Assembly: GCA_946482295.1 (NCBI GenBank)
Contig: CAMLRB010000111.1
Coordinates: 1-11,933 of the forward strand
Length of the DNA stretch: 11,933 bases
Source: an uncultured Bacteriovorax sp.
Lineage (GTDB): Bacteria > Bdellovibrionota > Bacteriovoracia > Bacteriovoracales > Bacteriovoracaceae
Direction of reading: 5' to 3'
Shown here: positions 1 to 7,789 of the stretch, one piece after another
Layout: each line of letters starts with the position of its first letter
How positions within the stretch are numbered: position 1 is the stretch's first letter
Position numbers and translations under genes: made by a program
Notes under the pieces: generated by a model
Told to the model about the DNA's origin: nothing
Database searches by the model: none
What the model saw: only the letters and a program-made list of their open reading frames with translations

Positions 1-155
1 AGATCGATGTCTCTATAATGAGCATGATCGGGGTGATCAAGAGTAGAATAAAAACATATTCCATCGTTTGCCTCCAACTGAAAATAAAAGAACGCTGAAT
101 CCTCTTTATTGAGTCTGATGACGTAATGAAAAAGTTGACTATTTTGTTGCTGCAT
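1..155 (-). CDS. DUF4911-like small protein, 5' end only (runs off the left edge)
   Basis: An open frame reads leftward from an ATG at 153-155 to the window edge, giving 51 codons without a stop. An AAGGA Shine-Dalgarno-like run lies at 161-165, 5 nt upstream of the start. The visible protein begins MQQQNSQLFHYVIRL and continues with a segment containing FFYFQLEANDGICFYSTLD. The pattern of a hydrophobic strand, then an E-x-N-x-G turn, then a 'TLD' strand resembles the small DUF4911 family of deltaproteobacteria, whose function is unknown. There is no signal peptide or membrane segment in the visible part, so it is probably cytoplasmic. It is divergent from the lipoprotein/LysM/topA cluster across a 105-nt gap. 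The family call is from memory of the motif and is tentative; that the frame is coding is much more secure. Confidence 0.6.
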   Translation of the reverse strand, partial: MQQQNSQLFHYVIRLNKEDSAFFYFQLEANDGICFYSTLDHPDHAHYRDID

Positions 156-184
156 AGAGATCCTTTTTACTTATTTTAAACCAG

Positions 185-212
185 TTGACGTGGGTACGTT
201 CTGATTTAGAAT
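185..212 (+). promoter_or_regulatory. Sigma70-type promoter for the lipoprotein-LysM-topA cluster
   Basis: TTGACG (185-190) and TAGAAT (207-212) are separated by 16 nt. This is a near-consensus pair in the only intergenic region upstream of the cluster. It predicts a transcript starting near 219, with a leader of about 40 nt before the GTG start at 261. Confidence 0.6.
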
Positions 213-248
213 AAAACTTAGAGTAACGCTTTCACATTTACAAGTCAT

Positions 249-254
249 GGAGGA
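249..254 (+). promoter_or_regulatory. Ribosome binding site that fixes a GTG start
   Basis: GGAGGA lies 6 nt upstream of GTG 261. The only nearby ATG (247-249) overlaps this site and is followed by a stop after five codons, so GTG is the credible start of the lipoprotein. Confidence 0.7.
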
Positions 255-260
255 CAAAAA

Positions 261-1037
261 GTGAAGAGGATTAATGCCAGTAAGGCCTGGAATGGGACAG
301 TGTATTTAGCTGTCGCACTTCTTTTAACATCCTGTTCATCGGTCTTGCTTCACCGTGATCAAACTGTTGATTCTGCATTACAAGGTGGAGTAAATACTGT
401 TCCCAAAGAACAGTACGATGAGATGGTACGTAAATATCAAGAACTGCTTGAAAAATCTAAACAACAAGAGAAAGCTGGGCCAACGACTTTACCAGCTGTA
501 GCGTCGTCAATATCGGAAGAACATAATAGCGAACAGAAAAAGCCGCAGTTAGAAGGCTCAACTGTCATCGATCCGTCTGAACTTGTTAATAAAATTGATA
601 GCAGCATTCCCGATGCTGTTTCTGATACTCCAGTTATTAAACCTGAAATTACAACTCCAGTAGTGACGAGTACAGGTGTTCAGACTGTAAACAATTCTGA
701 TGAAATTGATGATCAAATAATTCGCCTTCGTGAAGCTCAGGAAAATATTAAGGTGAACAAATTTGAAAATGCCCTCGTCATTCTCAAAGAATTAGAAACT
801 AGCCGTGAAAAACACATTGTTGTTCGCGCGAAGATGATGCTAGGGGATTTGCTTTTTAATCAAGGTGAATTCGATCTTGCTTCTCAAGTTTATGAAGAAG
901 TTATTAACAAATATGCCTTTTCAGGTCTTGTCCTGAAAGCGCTTGGTAAGCTCATTGTTTGCAGTGAAAAACTAAAACAACCGGAGCGTCAGGCGAAATA
1001 TTATTCTCTTCTCCACGATTTTTTTGAAGCTGGATAA
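261..1037 (+). CDS. TPR-repeat lipoprotein
   Basis: This is a 258-aa exported lipoprotein of unknown specific role. Residues 1-24 form a signal peptide with a hydrophobic core and a lipobox (L22-T23-S24-C25), so it should be lipid-anchored at Cys25. Residues 26-70 include a short helical segment. Residues 71-150 are low-complexity, rich in Ser/Thr/Pro, and look like a disordered linker. From about 151 to the end there are tandem helical hairpins of TPR type: roughly 155-180, 191-224 (with the GDLLFNQGEFDLASQVYEEV pattern) and 225-256. TPR lipoproteins usually scaffold envelope complexes (compare BamD and CpoB), but nothing here identifies a partner. The LysM gene starts only 3 nt after its stop, which argues for co-translation and perhaps a joint envelope function. 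The start is GTG, supported by GGAGGA at 249-254. Confidence 0.85.
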   Translation: MKRINASKAWNGTVYLAVALLLTSCSSVLLHRDQTVDSALQGGVNTVPKEQYDEMVRKYQELLEKSKQQEKAGPTTLPAVASSISEEHNSEQKKPQLEGSTVIDPSELVNKIDSSIPDAVSDTPVIKPEITTPVVTSTGVQTVNNSDEIDDQIIRLREAQENIKVNKFENALVILKELETSREKHIVVRAKMMLGDLLFNQGEFDLASQVYEEVINKYAFSGLVLKALGKLIVCSEKLKQPERQAKYYSLLHDFFEAG

Positions 1038-1040
1038 CAA

Positions 1041-3146
1041 ATGAGTTACTCGACAAAAACATTAACCTTCCTCATTCTAACAGCACTTGCTGCGAAGATG
1101 TCTGTCGCTCAAGACGGCGTCTCTCCTGACTTGGAAGAAGTTAATGTTTACGAATCACTCAAGCAAACAAACGATGCTCCGGCCGATGTACAAATGTCGA
1201 CATTGGAAGAACAGGATGATTTGCAATCTTTGAAAGAAGATATTGGTGAAGTTGTTTTCGAAAAAGATAAAGAAAAGCCGAAACAATCGGGCATGCTAAA
1301 TCTAAAAGAACAAACACCAACAAAAACAGCAGACTCATCTGAAAAAGATGAAAAAGCAGAAATCATTGCTGATGATTCAATGAATTTCGATGTAGGTGGA
1401 GAGGAGAAAAAACTTCTCGAGCTTTCGAAATATGTTCAATCTAAAATCACTCCTAAAGAATGGGATGATCTTTCGATTAAAGCTAAACAAGATAAGTATG
1501 AAGTTCAGAAAGGGGATTATCTCTGGAAAATTTCTAAGAATCTTTTTGGTTCAGGATTTTATTATTCTAAAATTTGGTCTCTTAATCCGCAGATTACCAA
1601 CCCTCATGAGATTGAGCCAGGGACACTTTTAGCTTTTGATACTGGGGATGCGGATACAATGCCGCAAGTTCAAGTCGGAGCTTTTAGCGATGACGATGTG
1701 GCCTCAACAAGGCCAGGAAGTTCTTATACAAGTAGTGACGATCGCAATCGTCCAAGTTGGATAGAAGAGAGAAAAAGACTTATTGATCAAGGTGTTTATT
1801 TTCAATTTGCTTCAGAAGAAACATATGAAGATCTCGAGCGTTTAGAAAAAATGCAGAGAAACAACGAACACGAAAAATACGATCCACCTATTTCGGACAT
1901 TACGATACAGGAACCTGCAGAAGTGTATGACAGTGCTGGATTTGATAAAAACGATAAAATTGTTTTCAATTATCGCGAAGGATTTTTCCTTAACTCTTTT
2001 GTTACAACAAATGTTGTCCAAGATTTAGGAGAGATTAAAGCGACTGCAAAAGAATCGGTTTTCATTCACAAATACGATACTATCTACGTTACTTTCGATA
2101 AATCGACGAAAGTAAAACCAGGCGACATGTTTTCTGTCTATACGGCCGGTGGTGAAATTAAACATCCTATTTCTGACCGAGCAGGATATCTTTACACGAC
2201 AACCGCGCAGATCAAGGCCATTAGAAAAATTGATGATGTTTGGGAATGTTCAGTTGATGATCAATCTGGCGTTGTTCAACGTCGCGATCGCATCACTGTT
2301 TTTACGCCTAAAATCGGCAAGATTGCGCGCACATACAGTAAGAGAAATGTTGAAGCTGCCATTATTGGAAGTTATCGCGAATCACTTAGTGGGATGGCCT
2401 ATGGTGATGTTGTTTATATCGACCGCGGTAGAGCTGATGGTGTAGAGCTTGGAAATATTTTTGATATATATTCTTTTATTGATCGTGGGACACAAAGAAA
2501 AATCACTCCAAGTCCGACGTACAAGATTGGAGAGTTGACAGTTATTAACATTACTGACAACTTTGCCACTGCCCTTGTCAGCGCTTCATCCAATGAAATT
2601 TCATTGGGAAGTATCGCCGTCACACGCACGCAGGAAGAGCAGGCCCGTCATTTACGCTTGAAAAACAAAGACAAGTTGAACGATGTGAAAAAGCTTGAAG
2701 GCAAGGCCCTTGAAGAGCTTGACGTCGAACTCAATCTTGATGATGTCAGCCAGGATATTCTTAATAAGGCCGATAAAATTCAGTTAACTGAAGATGAATT
2801 GGAAGAATTAGAGCGTCAAGAACGTGACAAGTCAGTTATCAAAGACTCTGAGCGCGATGTAAGAGAGCTTGATAGATTAGAATCTGAAATTCTAGAATCA
2901 GAAAAATCTCTCAATGAATCTAAGGTTGATGAAGATAAATATCTTGAGCAATCGAGTTTAGAAGATTTGGAGAAAAAGGTTAAGCAACCTGATCCGAATG
3001 CTTTTGAATCAATCAATGAGATTGAAAAAGACATCGGAAGAAAGTATCTTGATGAAGATATCAATAACAAAGAAAATCCATATGGTCTGACGGAGTTTGA
3101 CCTTGAAGAAGTGGATGAGTTGTTGAATACTGATTCGAAAAAATAA
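1041..3146 (+). CDS. Exported LysM-domain protein with a duplicated C-terminal beta domain
   Basis: This 701-aa protein has a Sec signal peptide (about 1-23, likely cut after SVA before Gln24). Residues 24-150 are acidic, probably a disordered or helical linker. A LysM domain follows at about 153-199 (YEVQKGDYLWKISKNLFG, then a W-x-LNPQI motif and a PGTLL end), which in known families binds peptidoglycan. Two segments (about 347-420 and 455-527) share the layout 'strand, V-x-x-G-D/N, strand, loop, G-x-L, strand, L-G/R-D', suggesting a duplicated beta domain of the kind seen after LysM or in FlgT-like C-termini. Residues 530-701 are highly charged and predicted helical or coiled. The protein is probably periplasmic and wall-associated. 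It sits between the TPR lipoprotein (3 nt upstream) and topA (20 nt downstream). No strong Shine-Dalgarno precedes the ATG, so translation is probably coupled to the lipoprotein. No enzymatic motif was recognised. Confidence 0.85.
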   Translation: MSYSTKTLTFLILTALAAKMSVAQDGVSPDLEEVNVYESLKQTNDAPADVQMSTLEEQDDLQSLKEDIGEVVFEKDKEKPKQSGMLNLKEQTPTKTADSSEKDEKAEIIADDSMNFDVGGEEKKLLELSKYVQSKITPKEWDDLSIKAKQDKYEVQKGDYLWKISKNLFGSGFYYSKIWSLNPQITNPHEIEPGTLLAFDTGDADTMPQVQVGAFSDDDVASTRPGSSYTSSDDRNRPSWIEERKRLIDQGVYFQFASEETYEDLERLEKMQRNNEHEKYDPPISDITIQEPAEVYDSAGFDKNDKIVFNYREGFFLNSFVTTNVVQDLGEIKATAKESVFIHKYDTIYVTFDKSTKVKPGDMFSVYTAGGEIKHPISDRAGYLYTTTAQIKAIRKIDDVWECSVDDQSGVVQRRDRITVFTPKIGKIARTYSKRNVEAAIIGSYRESLSGMAYGDVVYIDRGRADGVELGNIFDIYSFIDRGTQRKITPSPTYKIGELTVINITDNFATALVSASSNEISLGSIAVTRTQEEQARHLRLKNKDKLNDVKKLEGKALEELDVELNLDDVSQDILNKADKIQLTEDELEELERQERDKSVIKDSERDVRELDRLESEILESEKSLNESKVDEDKYLEQSSLEDLEKKVKQPDPNAFESINEIEKDIGRKYLDEDINNKENPYGLTEFDLEEVDELLNTDSKK

Positions 3147-3166
3147 ATTAACTCAAAGGTAAAAAT

Positions 3167-5665
3167 ATGTGTGCTAAAGCTGTCGCCAAAAAACCGGCTT
3201 CAAAAAAAGTCGTGGTTAAAAAAGAAGTGGCTAAAAAAGCTCCTGCTAAAAAAGTAGCTGCGAAAAAGACAGCATCAAAAGTCGCAAAAATTAAATCAGA
3301 AGATGTTGAAGTTAATGTAAGAGAACCAGGCTCTTACGATTTAGTTATCGTTGAGTCTCCTTCAAAAGCAAAAACTATTAAAAAATATCTCGGCCGTGGA
3401 TATCAAGTTGTGGCCAGTAACGGACACATCAAAGATCTTCCAAAATCAAAACTCGGCGTAGATATCAAAGACGACTTTGCTCTGGATTTAGTACCAATTA
3501 CTGGTAAGAAAGATAAAATAGAAAGAATCCAGGAACTCGCCAAAGAAGCCAACGAAATCTACCTGGCTCCCGATATGGACCGCGAAGGAGAGGCGATCGC
3601 TTTCCATCTTGCAGAAGAAATCGGGAAAAAGAAAAAAATTCATAGAGTCGTTTTCAACGCCGTAACAAAAGCCGCTGTAAAAAACGCTATAGATAATCCA
3701 ACAGAACTTAATCAACCGATGTACGACTCACAAAAAACTCGTCGTGTACTCGATCGTTTAGTGGGTTACAAAATTTCTCCGATCCTTTGGGATAAAGTTC
3801 AACGTGGAATTTCTGCTGGTCGTGTTCAATCAGTTGCTTTACGTGTAATCGTTGATCGTGAAGAGCAAATCAAAGCGTTTACTCCAGAGAAATGGTTTTC
3901 AATTCAAGGTGAACTTGAAAAGAAAGGCATTCCTTTTGAAGTTCGTTATTACGGCGAAGAAGCCGGTAAAAAAACGGAACTCGACGGTGATAAGGGACAA
4001 AAGCTTGCAAAAAGTATAGTCGGCGACATCAAAGGCAAATCGCTTAAGGCCATCGACGTTAAAAAGAAAGAGCGCAGACAAAATCCAACAGCTCCATTTA
4101 CTACATCAAAACTTCAGCAGGAAGCCGCTCACAAGTTAGGTTTTACTGCAAAGAGAACTATGATGGTTGCGCAAATGTTGTATGAAGGGGTTCAACTTCG
4201 TGATCATGGTTTACAAGGTTTGATCACCTATATGCGTACGGACTCAGTAAGAACTGAACCGGAAGCTATGAAATCAGTCCGCGAATTCATCAAGAAAAAA
4301 TATGGTAAAGATTTTCTTTCAAGTGAAGAAATCGTCTACAAGAAAAAGGGTACAAGTAAAGTTCAAGATGCCCACGAGGCCATCCGTCCAACGAATTTAG
4401 AGTTCACTCCTGATGAAGTCAGAGGGGATCTCGATGCAGATCAACAAAAGCTTTATGAATTGATTTGGAATAAATTTATTTCAAGCCAAATGTCTCCGGC
4501 CGTAATTGATCAAACGACTGTTACATTTGAAGCTGGTGGACATTTTTTCAAATCAAATGGATCAATTGTAAAATTCCCAGGTTTCAGAACAGTATATCTG
4601 GAATCAATGGCAGAAAAACAAAGTAAAAAAGATGAAGAAGGTGAAGATCAAGATGAACCTAAAACAGGTCTTCTTCCCGATATTGCTGAAGGTGAAACTT
4701 TTGCTCAAAAGAAAGCAATTACTGAAGAAGAGCACTGGACTTCACCACCACCTAGATTCAATGAAGCTTCACTTGTAAAAGCTCTTGAAGAGCAGGGAAT
4801 TGGTCGTCCATCAACATACGCTGCGATCATCTCGAACATTCAAGATCGTAACTATGTAGAAAAAATTGAAAATAGATTCATCCCAACCGAGCTTGGAAAT
4901 GTTGTCTGTAAAATGTTGGTGGAAAGTTTCCCTGACGTTATGGATATCGAATTCACAGCGAAAGTTGAAGAACTTCTCGATAAGATCGAAGAAGGGGACA
5001 TAAGCTGGAAAAAAGTTCTGCGCGAATTCTGGAAAGGATTTGAATTGACTCTCGAAAAAGCTAAAGAGGAAATGAAAAACCTCAAAAAGCAATCGATTCC
5101 AACTGGTGTTCATTGCCGTAAATGTGCGGATGGCGAATATCAAATTAAGTGGGGAAAGAACGGACAATTCCTTGCCTGTTCAAATTATCCAGACTGTAAC
5201 AGTACTGAAGACTTCAAAAAAACGCTTGATGGCCAATTTATCATCGTTGAGAAAGAATTTGCAAAAGATCCATGCCCGACATGTGGCAAGCGTTTAGCGA
5301 TCAAAAAAGGGAAATACGGAAAGTTTCTTGCTTGTGAAGAATATCCAACCTGCGCGACAACGTTACCGTTCACGCTCGACGTTCAATGTCCGCTCTGCAA
5401 AGTAGGTAAATTCGCTGAGAAGAAAAGCCGTTTCGGTAAACTCTTCTACGGTTGTTCAAACTATCCAGCTTGTTCAAACGCAATGTGGACGAAGCCTTAC
5501 GCTTTTGATTGTGAATCATGTGGTAATCCAGTCATGGGTGAAAAATTCACGAAGAAAAATGGCAAGCAGTTAGAGTGTCCGAAATGTCGCCACCGTGTAG
5601 ATATCGCGGATACGCCATTCAAAGAAGAAAATGAAGATCATGAAGAAGTGGGTCTCGACGCTTAG
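3167..5665 (+). CDS. topA: DNA topoisomerase I (type IA) with a Lys/Ala-rich N-terminal tail
   Basis: TopA relaxes negative supercoils by cutting one DNA strand through a 5'-phosphotyrosine link. The 832-aa protein begins with a tail of about 45 residues made of AKK/PAKK-type repeats, like histone H1 tails. The Toprim domain follows: E63 in VESPSKAKT and the D136-x-D138-x-E140 acidic triad, which bind Mg2+. The catalytic tyrosine is Y355 in ITYMRTDS. The conserved DAHEAIRPT (401-409) and GIGRPSTYA (545-552) segments are present. Four C-terminal zinc ribbons have intact cysteines: C650/C653/C671/C677, C703/C706/C723/C729, C741/C744/C763/C769 and C782/C785/C804/C807. All core residues are intact, so it should be active. 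The start ATG has AAAGGT at 3155-3160. It is the last gene of the plus-strand cluster and is followed by a hairpin over its stop codon. Confidence 0.97.
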   Translation: MCAKAVAKKPASKKVVVKKEVAKKAPAKKVAAKKTASKVAKIKSEDVEVNVREPGSYDLVIVESPSKAKTIKKYLGRGYQVVASNGHIKDLPKSKLGVDIKDDFALDLVPITGKKDKIERIQELAKEANEIYLAPDMDREGEAIAFHLAEEIGKKKKIHRVVFNAVTKAAVKNAIDNPTELNQPMYDSQKTRRVLDRLVGYKISPILWDKVQRGISAGRVQSVALRVIVDREEQIKAFTPEKWFSIQGELEKKGIPFEVRYYGEEAGKKTELDGDKGQKLAKSIVGDIKGKSLKAIDVKKKERRQNPTAPFTTSKLQQEAAHKLGFTAKRTMMVAQMLYEGVQLRDHGLQGLITYMRTDSVRTEPEAMKSVREFIKKKYGKDFLSSEEIVYKKKGTSKVQDAHEAIRPTNLEFTPDEVRGDLDADQQKLYELIWNKFISSQMSPAVIDQTTVTFEAGGHFFKSNGSIVKFPGFRTVYLESMAEKQSKKDEEGEDQDEPKTGLLPDIAEGETFAQKKAITEEEHWTSPPPRFNEASLVKALEEQGIGRPSTYAAIISNIQDRNYVEKIENRFIPTELGNVVCKMLVESFPDVMDIEFTAKVEELLDKIEEGDISWKKVLREFWKGFELTLEKAKEEMKNLKKQSIPTGVHCRKCADGEYQIKWGKNGQFLACSNYPDCNSTEDFKKTLDGQFIIVEKEFAKDPCPTCGKRLAIKKGKYGKFLACEEYPTCATTLPFTLDVQCPLCKVGKFAEKKSRFGKLFYGCSNYPACSNAMWTKPYAFDCESCGNPVMGEKFTKKNGKQLECPKCRHRVDIADTPFKEENEDHEEVGLDA

Positions 5666-5680
5666 GGACGTCGAGACTCA
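5649..5680 (+). terminator. Hairpin over the topA stop, candidate terminator between convergent genes
   Basis: GTCTCGACG (5652-5660) pairs perfectly with CGTCGAGAC (5669-5677) across an 8-nt loop that contains the topA TAG stop. The stem extends by a G-T wobble and two more pairs to 5649/5680. It lies between convergent genes whose stops are 23 nt apart. Neither strand has a good T-tract after the stem, so it may stop RNA polymerase weakly, protect the 3' end, or separate the two converging transcripts. Confidence 0.5.
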
Positions 5681-5688
5681 ATCCGTTC

Positions 5689-7671
5689 TTAGAACACGTA
5701 CTTGATTGAACTCAAGAAACGTTTTTCCTTTCCACTATAATGAACATTCTTAGTTTCGTTGTGTCCTCTACGTTGAATTTCTTCATAAGCAAGTTGTAAG
5801 CTCACTCGTTTTGTCAGTGCGTATTCAAATGACACACGATTGACAAAGATGCTGTCTTTGTAATCATCTGGAGAAGATCCTTCGATGCGATGTCTGCTAT
5901 TAATGCTTTTTGCTTTCGAGTAGTGTCCGGCATAAGCAATAGTTACTTTTCCATATTCAACTGCAATTGAAGCCAGTGATGTCGCGCCATATCCCCAATA
6001 ATAACCACGTTTTTTCATGACACCTGGTTGGTCGCTCAAGTCTCTATCAGGTTCAATGGCCATGGCCTTAACCATTGAGAAATCACCGTAGACCGCAAAG
6101 TCTGCTCGAATGTTAAAACCTTTGTAATGAATATTGGCGTGAGCATTTGCTCCAATAATACCAACTGTCCCAAAAAACTCATCTTGCTTAGAATCTTCAC
6201 CGGCACCACGATCTCTGTAGGTTGATGATGAGCCTAGACCGAAGACCACATCATAACCACGAAGGAGTCCTCGCTCATCACGGTTAATGTTTTTTTGGTG
6301 GTAAGCGGCCATTACTACTTGAGCAATGACGGCCAGGTCGGTTGTCCCTTGATTTCCGTTGAGTTCAACGAACATTTTTGAAATAGAAGAATCGAGAACT
6401 AGCTTAGAATCTGTTCCTTCTTTTCCATAACCGCTGAGGTTGATGACTTCAGCATTTAGTGCAACGTTTGCCGTTTTACTTTCACTCGGAATATATGGCT
6501 TTTGATTTTTTTCTAAACCAATTTGCATAGAAATGTCTGACCAACGTGGCTTTTTACAGTCTGGCTGAGTAGCGAATTTATCTTTTTTGAAGTTTGCGTC
6601 CATCGCATGGTTCACGGCCAAGTTCGGATTTATGACATAACCTAAAGTCTTTGCAGCTAGAGAATTTTTTTGAACAAGCGCACATGATATTTGATAAGTG
6701 GCTTCACCGATCACGTATCCACCAATCGGAGTAAGAATCTGATCGTTGATCGAAAAGACTTCATGATATTCCATGAATTCCCAGACCGCAGACGATGCTT
6801 GAGTGATAAGAAATGATTCAAGAGCATTGAACCCATTAGAACGAGCGACTTGATAGTACATTACACCGGCCAATTCGTGGCCGTAGTTTGAAGCTTTATC
6901 ATTATCATCGAATAACCAAGCTTCACCATTAAGTTTTTTCTTAACTCCATCTCTAAAGCCATAATCAAAATCTTGTCTCATCATGACGAGATTTTTGTAA
7001 TAGATGGCCATCGCCGATGAAAGAAGAACTCCAAGCTCAACTCCAGTGCGGAGGTAATTTTTTTTGCGTACACTTTCTTTTTCAAAAAGTGTGTAAGCTT
7101 TTTCGATGCTAATAGGTCGATTGCTAAATTTATCAATGAATGTTTGATTTTTTTCATCAAAGTCTACTTCTTCTGATTCAGCAACACCGTTCATGAGAAG
7201 ACCTGCTTTATAGGCTTTTTCATTGGCCACATAGAAGAAAAAATTTGTGAGAGCTTTATTGAAGGCATCAGCTTGTGAAATTTTAGCTGACTCATCTTTT
7301 TTAAAACTCCAACCGAGTGTTTTAAAATCTGATTCGTTTTTTCTATGCCAATTCGTTACATCAACTCCCAATTTATCATTTTGTTCACGCAGAATTCGAA
7401 CATGGAAGTCATTCAAAGGTACTAAGCGATCAAGTCCGGGATCGATAAAATTATCAGTACTGAACTGACGACATGTGACCTCAACACCTAAATAGATAAC
7501 CTCTTTGGCAATAGTATAGACTTGATTACAAATAAGTCGTTTCCATTCTCTATTGTTGTTCTCTTTTAGATCGCCAACAGAAACGACGATCCTACGAATC
7601 TGCTCCTTGGCCTGTAATTGTCCTACTCCAATAAAAAAGGAAAGAATCATTAAACCAAGAATTGATTTCAT
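5689..7671 (-). CDS. Exported DUF3943-type protein, probable outer-membrane beta-barrel
   Basis: This 660-aa protein has a Sec signal peptide (about 1-21, MKSILGLMILSFFIGVGQLQ then Ala, cut before Lys22). Residues 22-130 form a mixed alpha/beta region. Residues about 255-330 carry the pattern of DUF3943 proteins: an H-x-x-x-G-x-x-YY segment, ARSNGFNALES, a W-E-F segment, SINDQILTPIGGYVIGE, then a helix. From about 400 onward, and most clearly 500-660, short alternating hydrophobic strands rich in Tyr/Gly end in a terminal Phe (KYVF), typical of outer-membrane barrels recognised by BamA. The function of the family is unknown to me. The start ATG has GAGG at 7677-7680, 5 nt upstream. It is convergent with topA, and 118 nt of possibly regulatory DNA separates it from the Fic-like gene upstream, so it is probably transcribed on its own. 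Confidence 0.75.
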   Translation of the reverse strand: MKSILGLMILSFFIGVGQLQAKEQIRRIVVSVGDLKENNNREWKRLICNQVYTIAKEVIYLGVEVTCRQFSTDNFIDPGLDRLVPLNDFHVRILREQNDKLGVDVTNWHRKNESDFKTLGWSFKKDESAKISQADAFNKALTNFFFYVANEKAYKAGLLMNGVAESEEVDFDEKNQTFIDKFSNRPISIEKAYTLFEKESVRKKNYLRTGVELGVLLSSAMAIYYKNLVMMRQDFDYGFRDGVKKKLNGEAWLFDDNDKASNYGHELAGVMYYQVARSNGFNALESFLITQASSAVWEFMEYHEVFSINDQILTPIGGYVIGEATYQISCALVQKNSLAAKTLGYVINPNLAVNHAMDANFKKDKFATQPDCKKPRWSDISMQIGLEKNQKPYIPSESKTANVALNAEVINLSGYGKEGTDSKLVLDSSISKMFVELNGNQGTTDLAVIAQVVMAAYHQKNINRDERGLLRGYDVVFGLGSSSTYRDRGAGEDSKQDEFFGTVGIIGANAHANIHYKGFNIRADFAVYGDFSMVKAMAIEPDRDLSDQPGVMKKRGYYWGYGATSLASIAVEYGKVTIAYAGHYSKAKSINSRHRIEGSSPDDYKDSIFVNRVSFEYALTKRVSLQLAYEEIQRRGHNETKNVHYSGKEKRFLSSIKYVF

Positions 7672-7727
7672 AGAAACCTCTAAACATTAAGATTTGTATA
7701 GGGTTTCAGAGCAAATATTATGCCGTC

Positions 7728-7738
7728 TGGTAATACCA
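7728..7738. repeat. Short perfect palindrome upstream of the DUF3943 gene
   Basis: TGGTA-A-TACCA is a perfect 11-nt palindrome about 57 nt upstream of the DUF3943 gene start. It could be a small operator half-site pair. Chance occurrence is possible at this length. Confidence 0.3.
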
Positions 7739-7782
7739 ATCTTTCTAAGATGTTTAACCGGGATAAGGTGTATAAAGATTGG
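7736..7782. repeat. 9-bp inverted repeat between the Fic-like and DUF3943 genes
   Basis: CCAATCTTT (7736-7744) and AAAGATTGG (7774-7782) are exact reverse complements separated by 29 nt. On the minus-strand RNA they follow the Fic-like stop by only a few bases. They could form a large-loop stem, but no T-tract follows on that strand, so a standard terminator is unlikely. A regulator binding site or an RNA structure for the end of the upstream gene are alternatives. Confidence 0.4.
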
Positions 7783-7789
7783 ACAGTGA

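Noticed and set aside
1148..1366. Minus-strand open frame rich in Ser/Phe inside the LysM gene
   Set aside because: It is a shadow of the Glu/Lys-rich coding sequence on the other strand and has no start signals of its own.
2816..3070. Minus-strand Ser/Leu-rich open frame under the LysM C-terminal tail
   Set aside because: It is explained by the acidic, Glu/Asp-rich plus-strand sequence; no ribosome site and no recognisable protein.
3167..3304. Lys/Ala repeats at the start of topA as a separate histone-like gene
   Set aside because: The frame is continuous into the Toprim domain with no stop or second start signal, so it is a tail of TopA.
4811..5167. 118-aa minus-strand open frame within topA
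   Set aside because: topA is unmistakable on the plus strand here, and the antisense product is Phe-rich with no family features.
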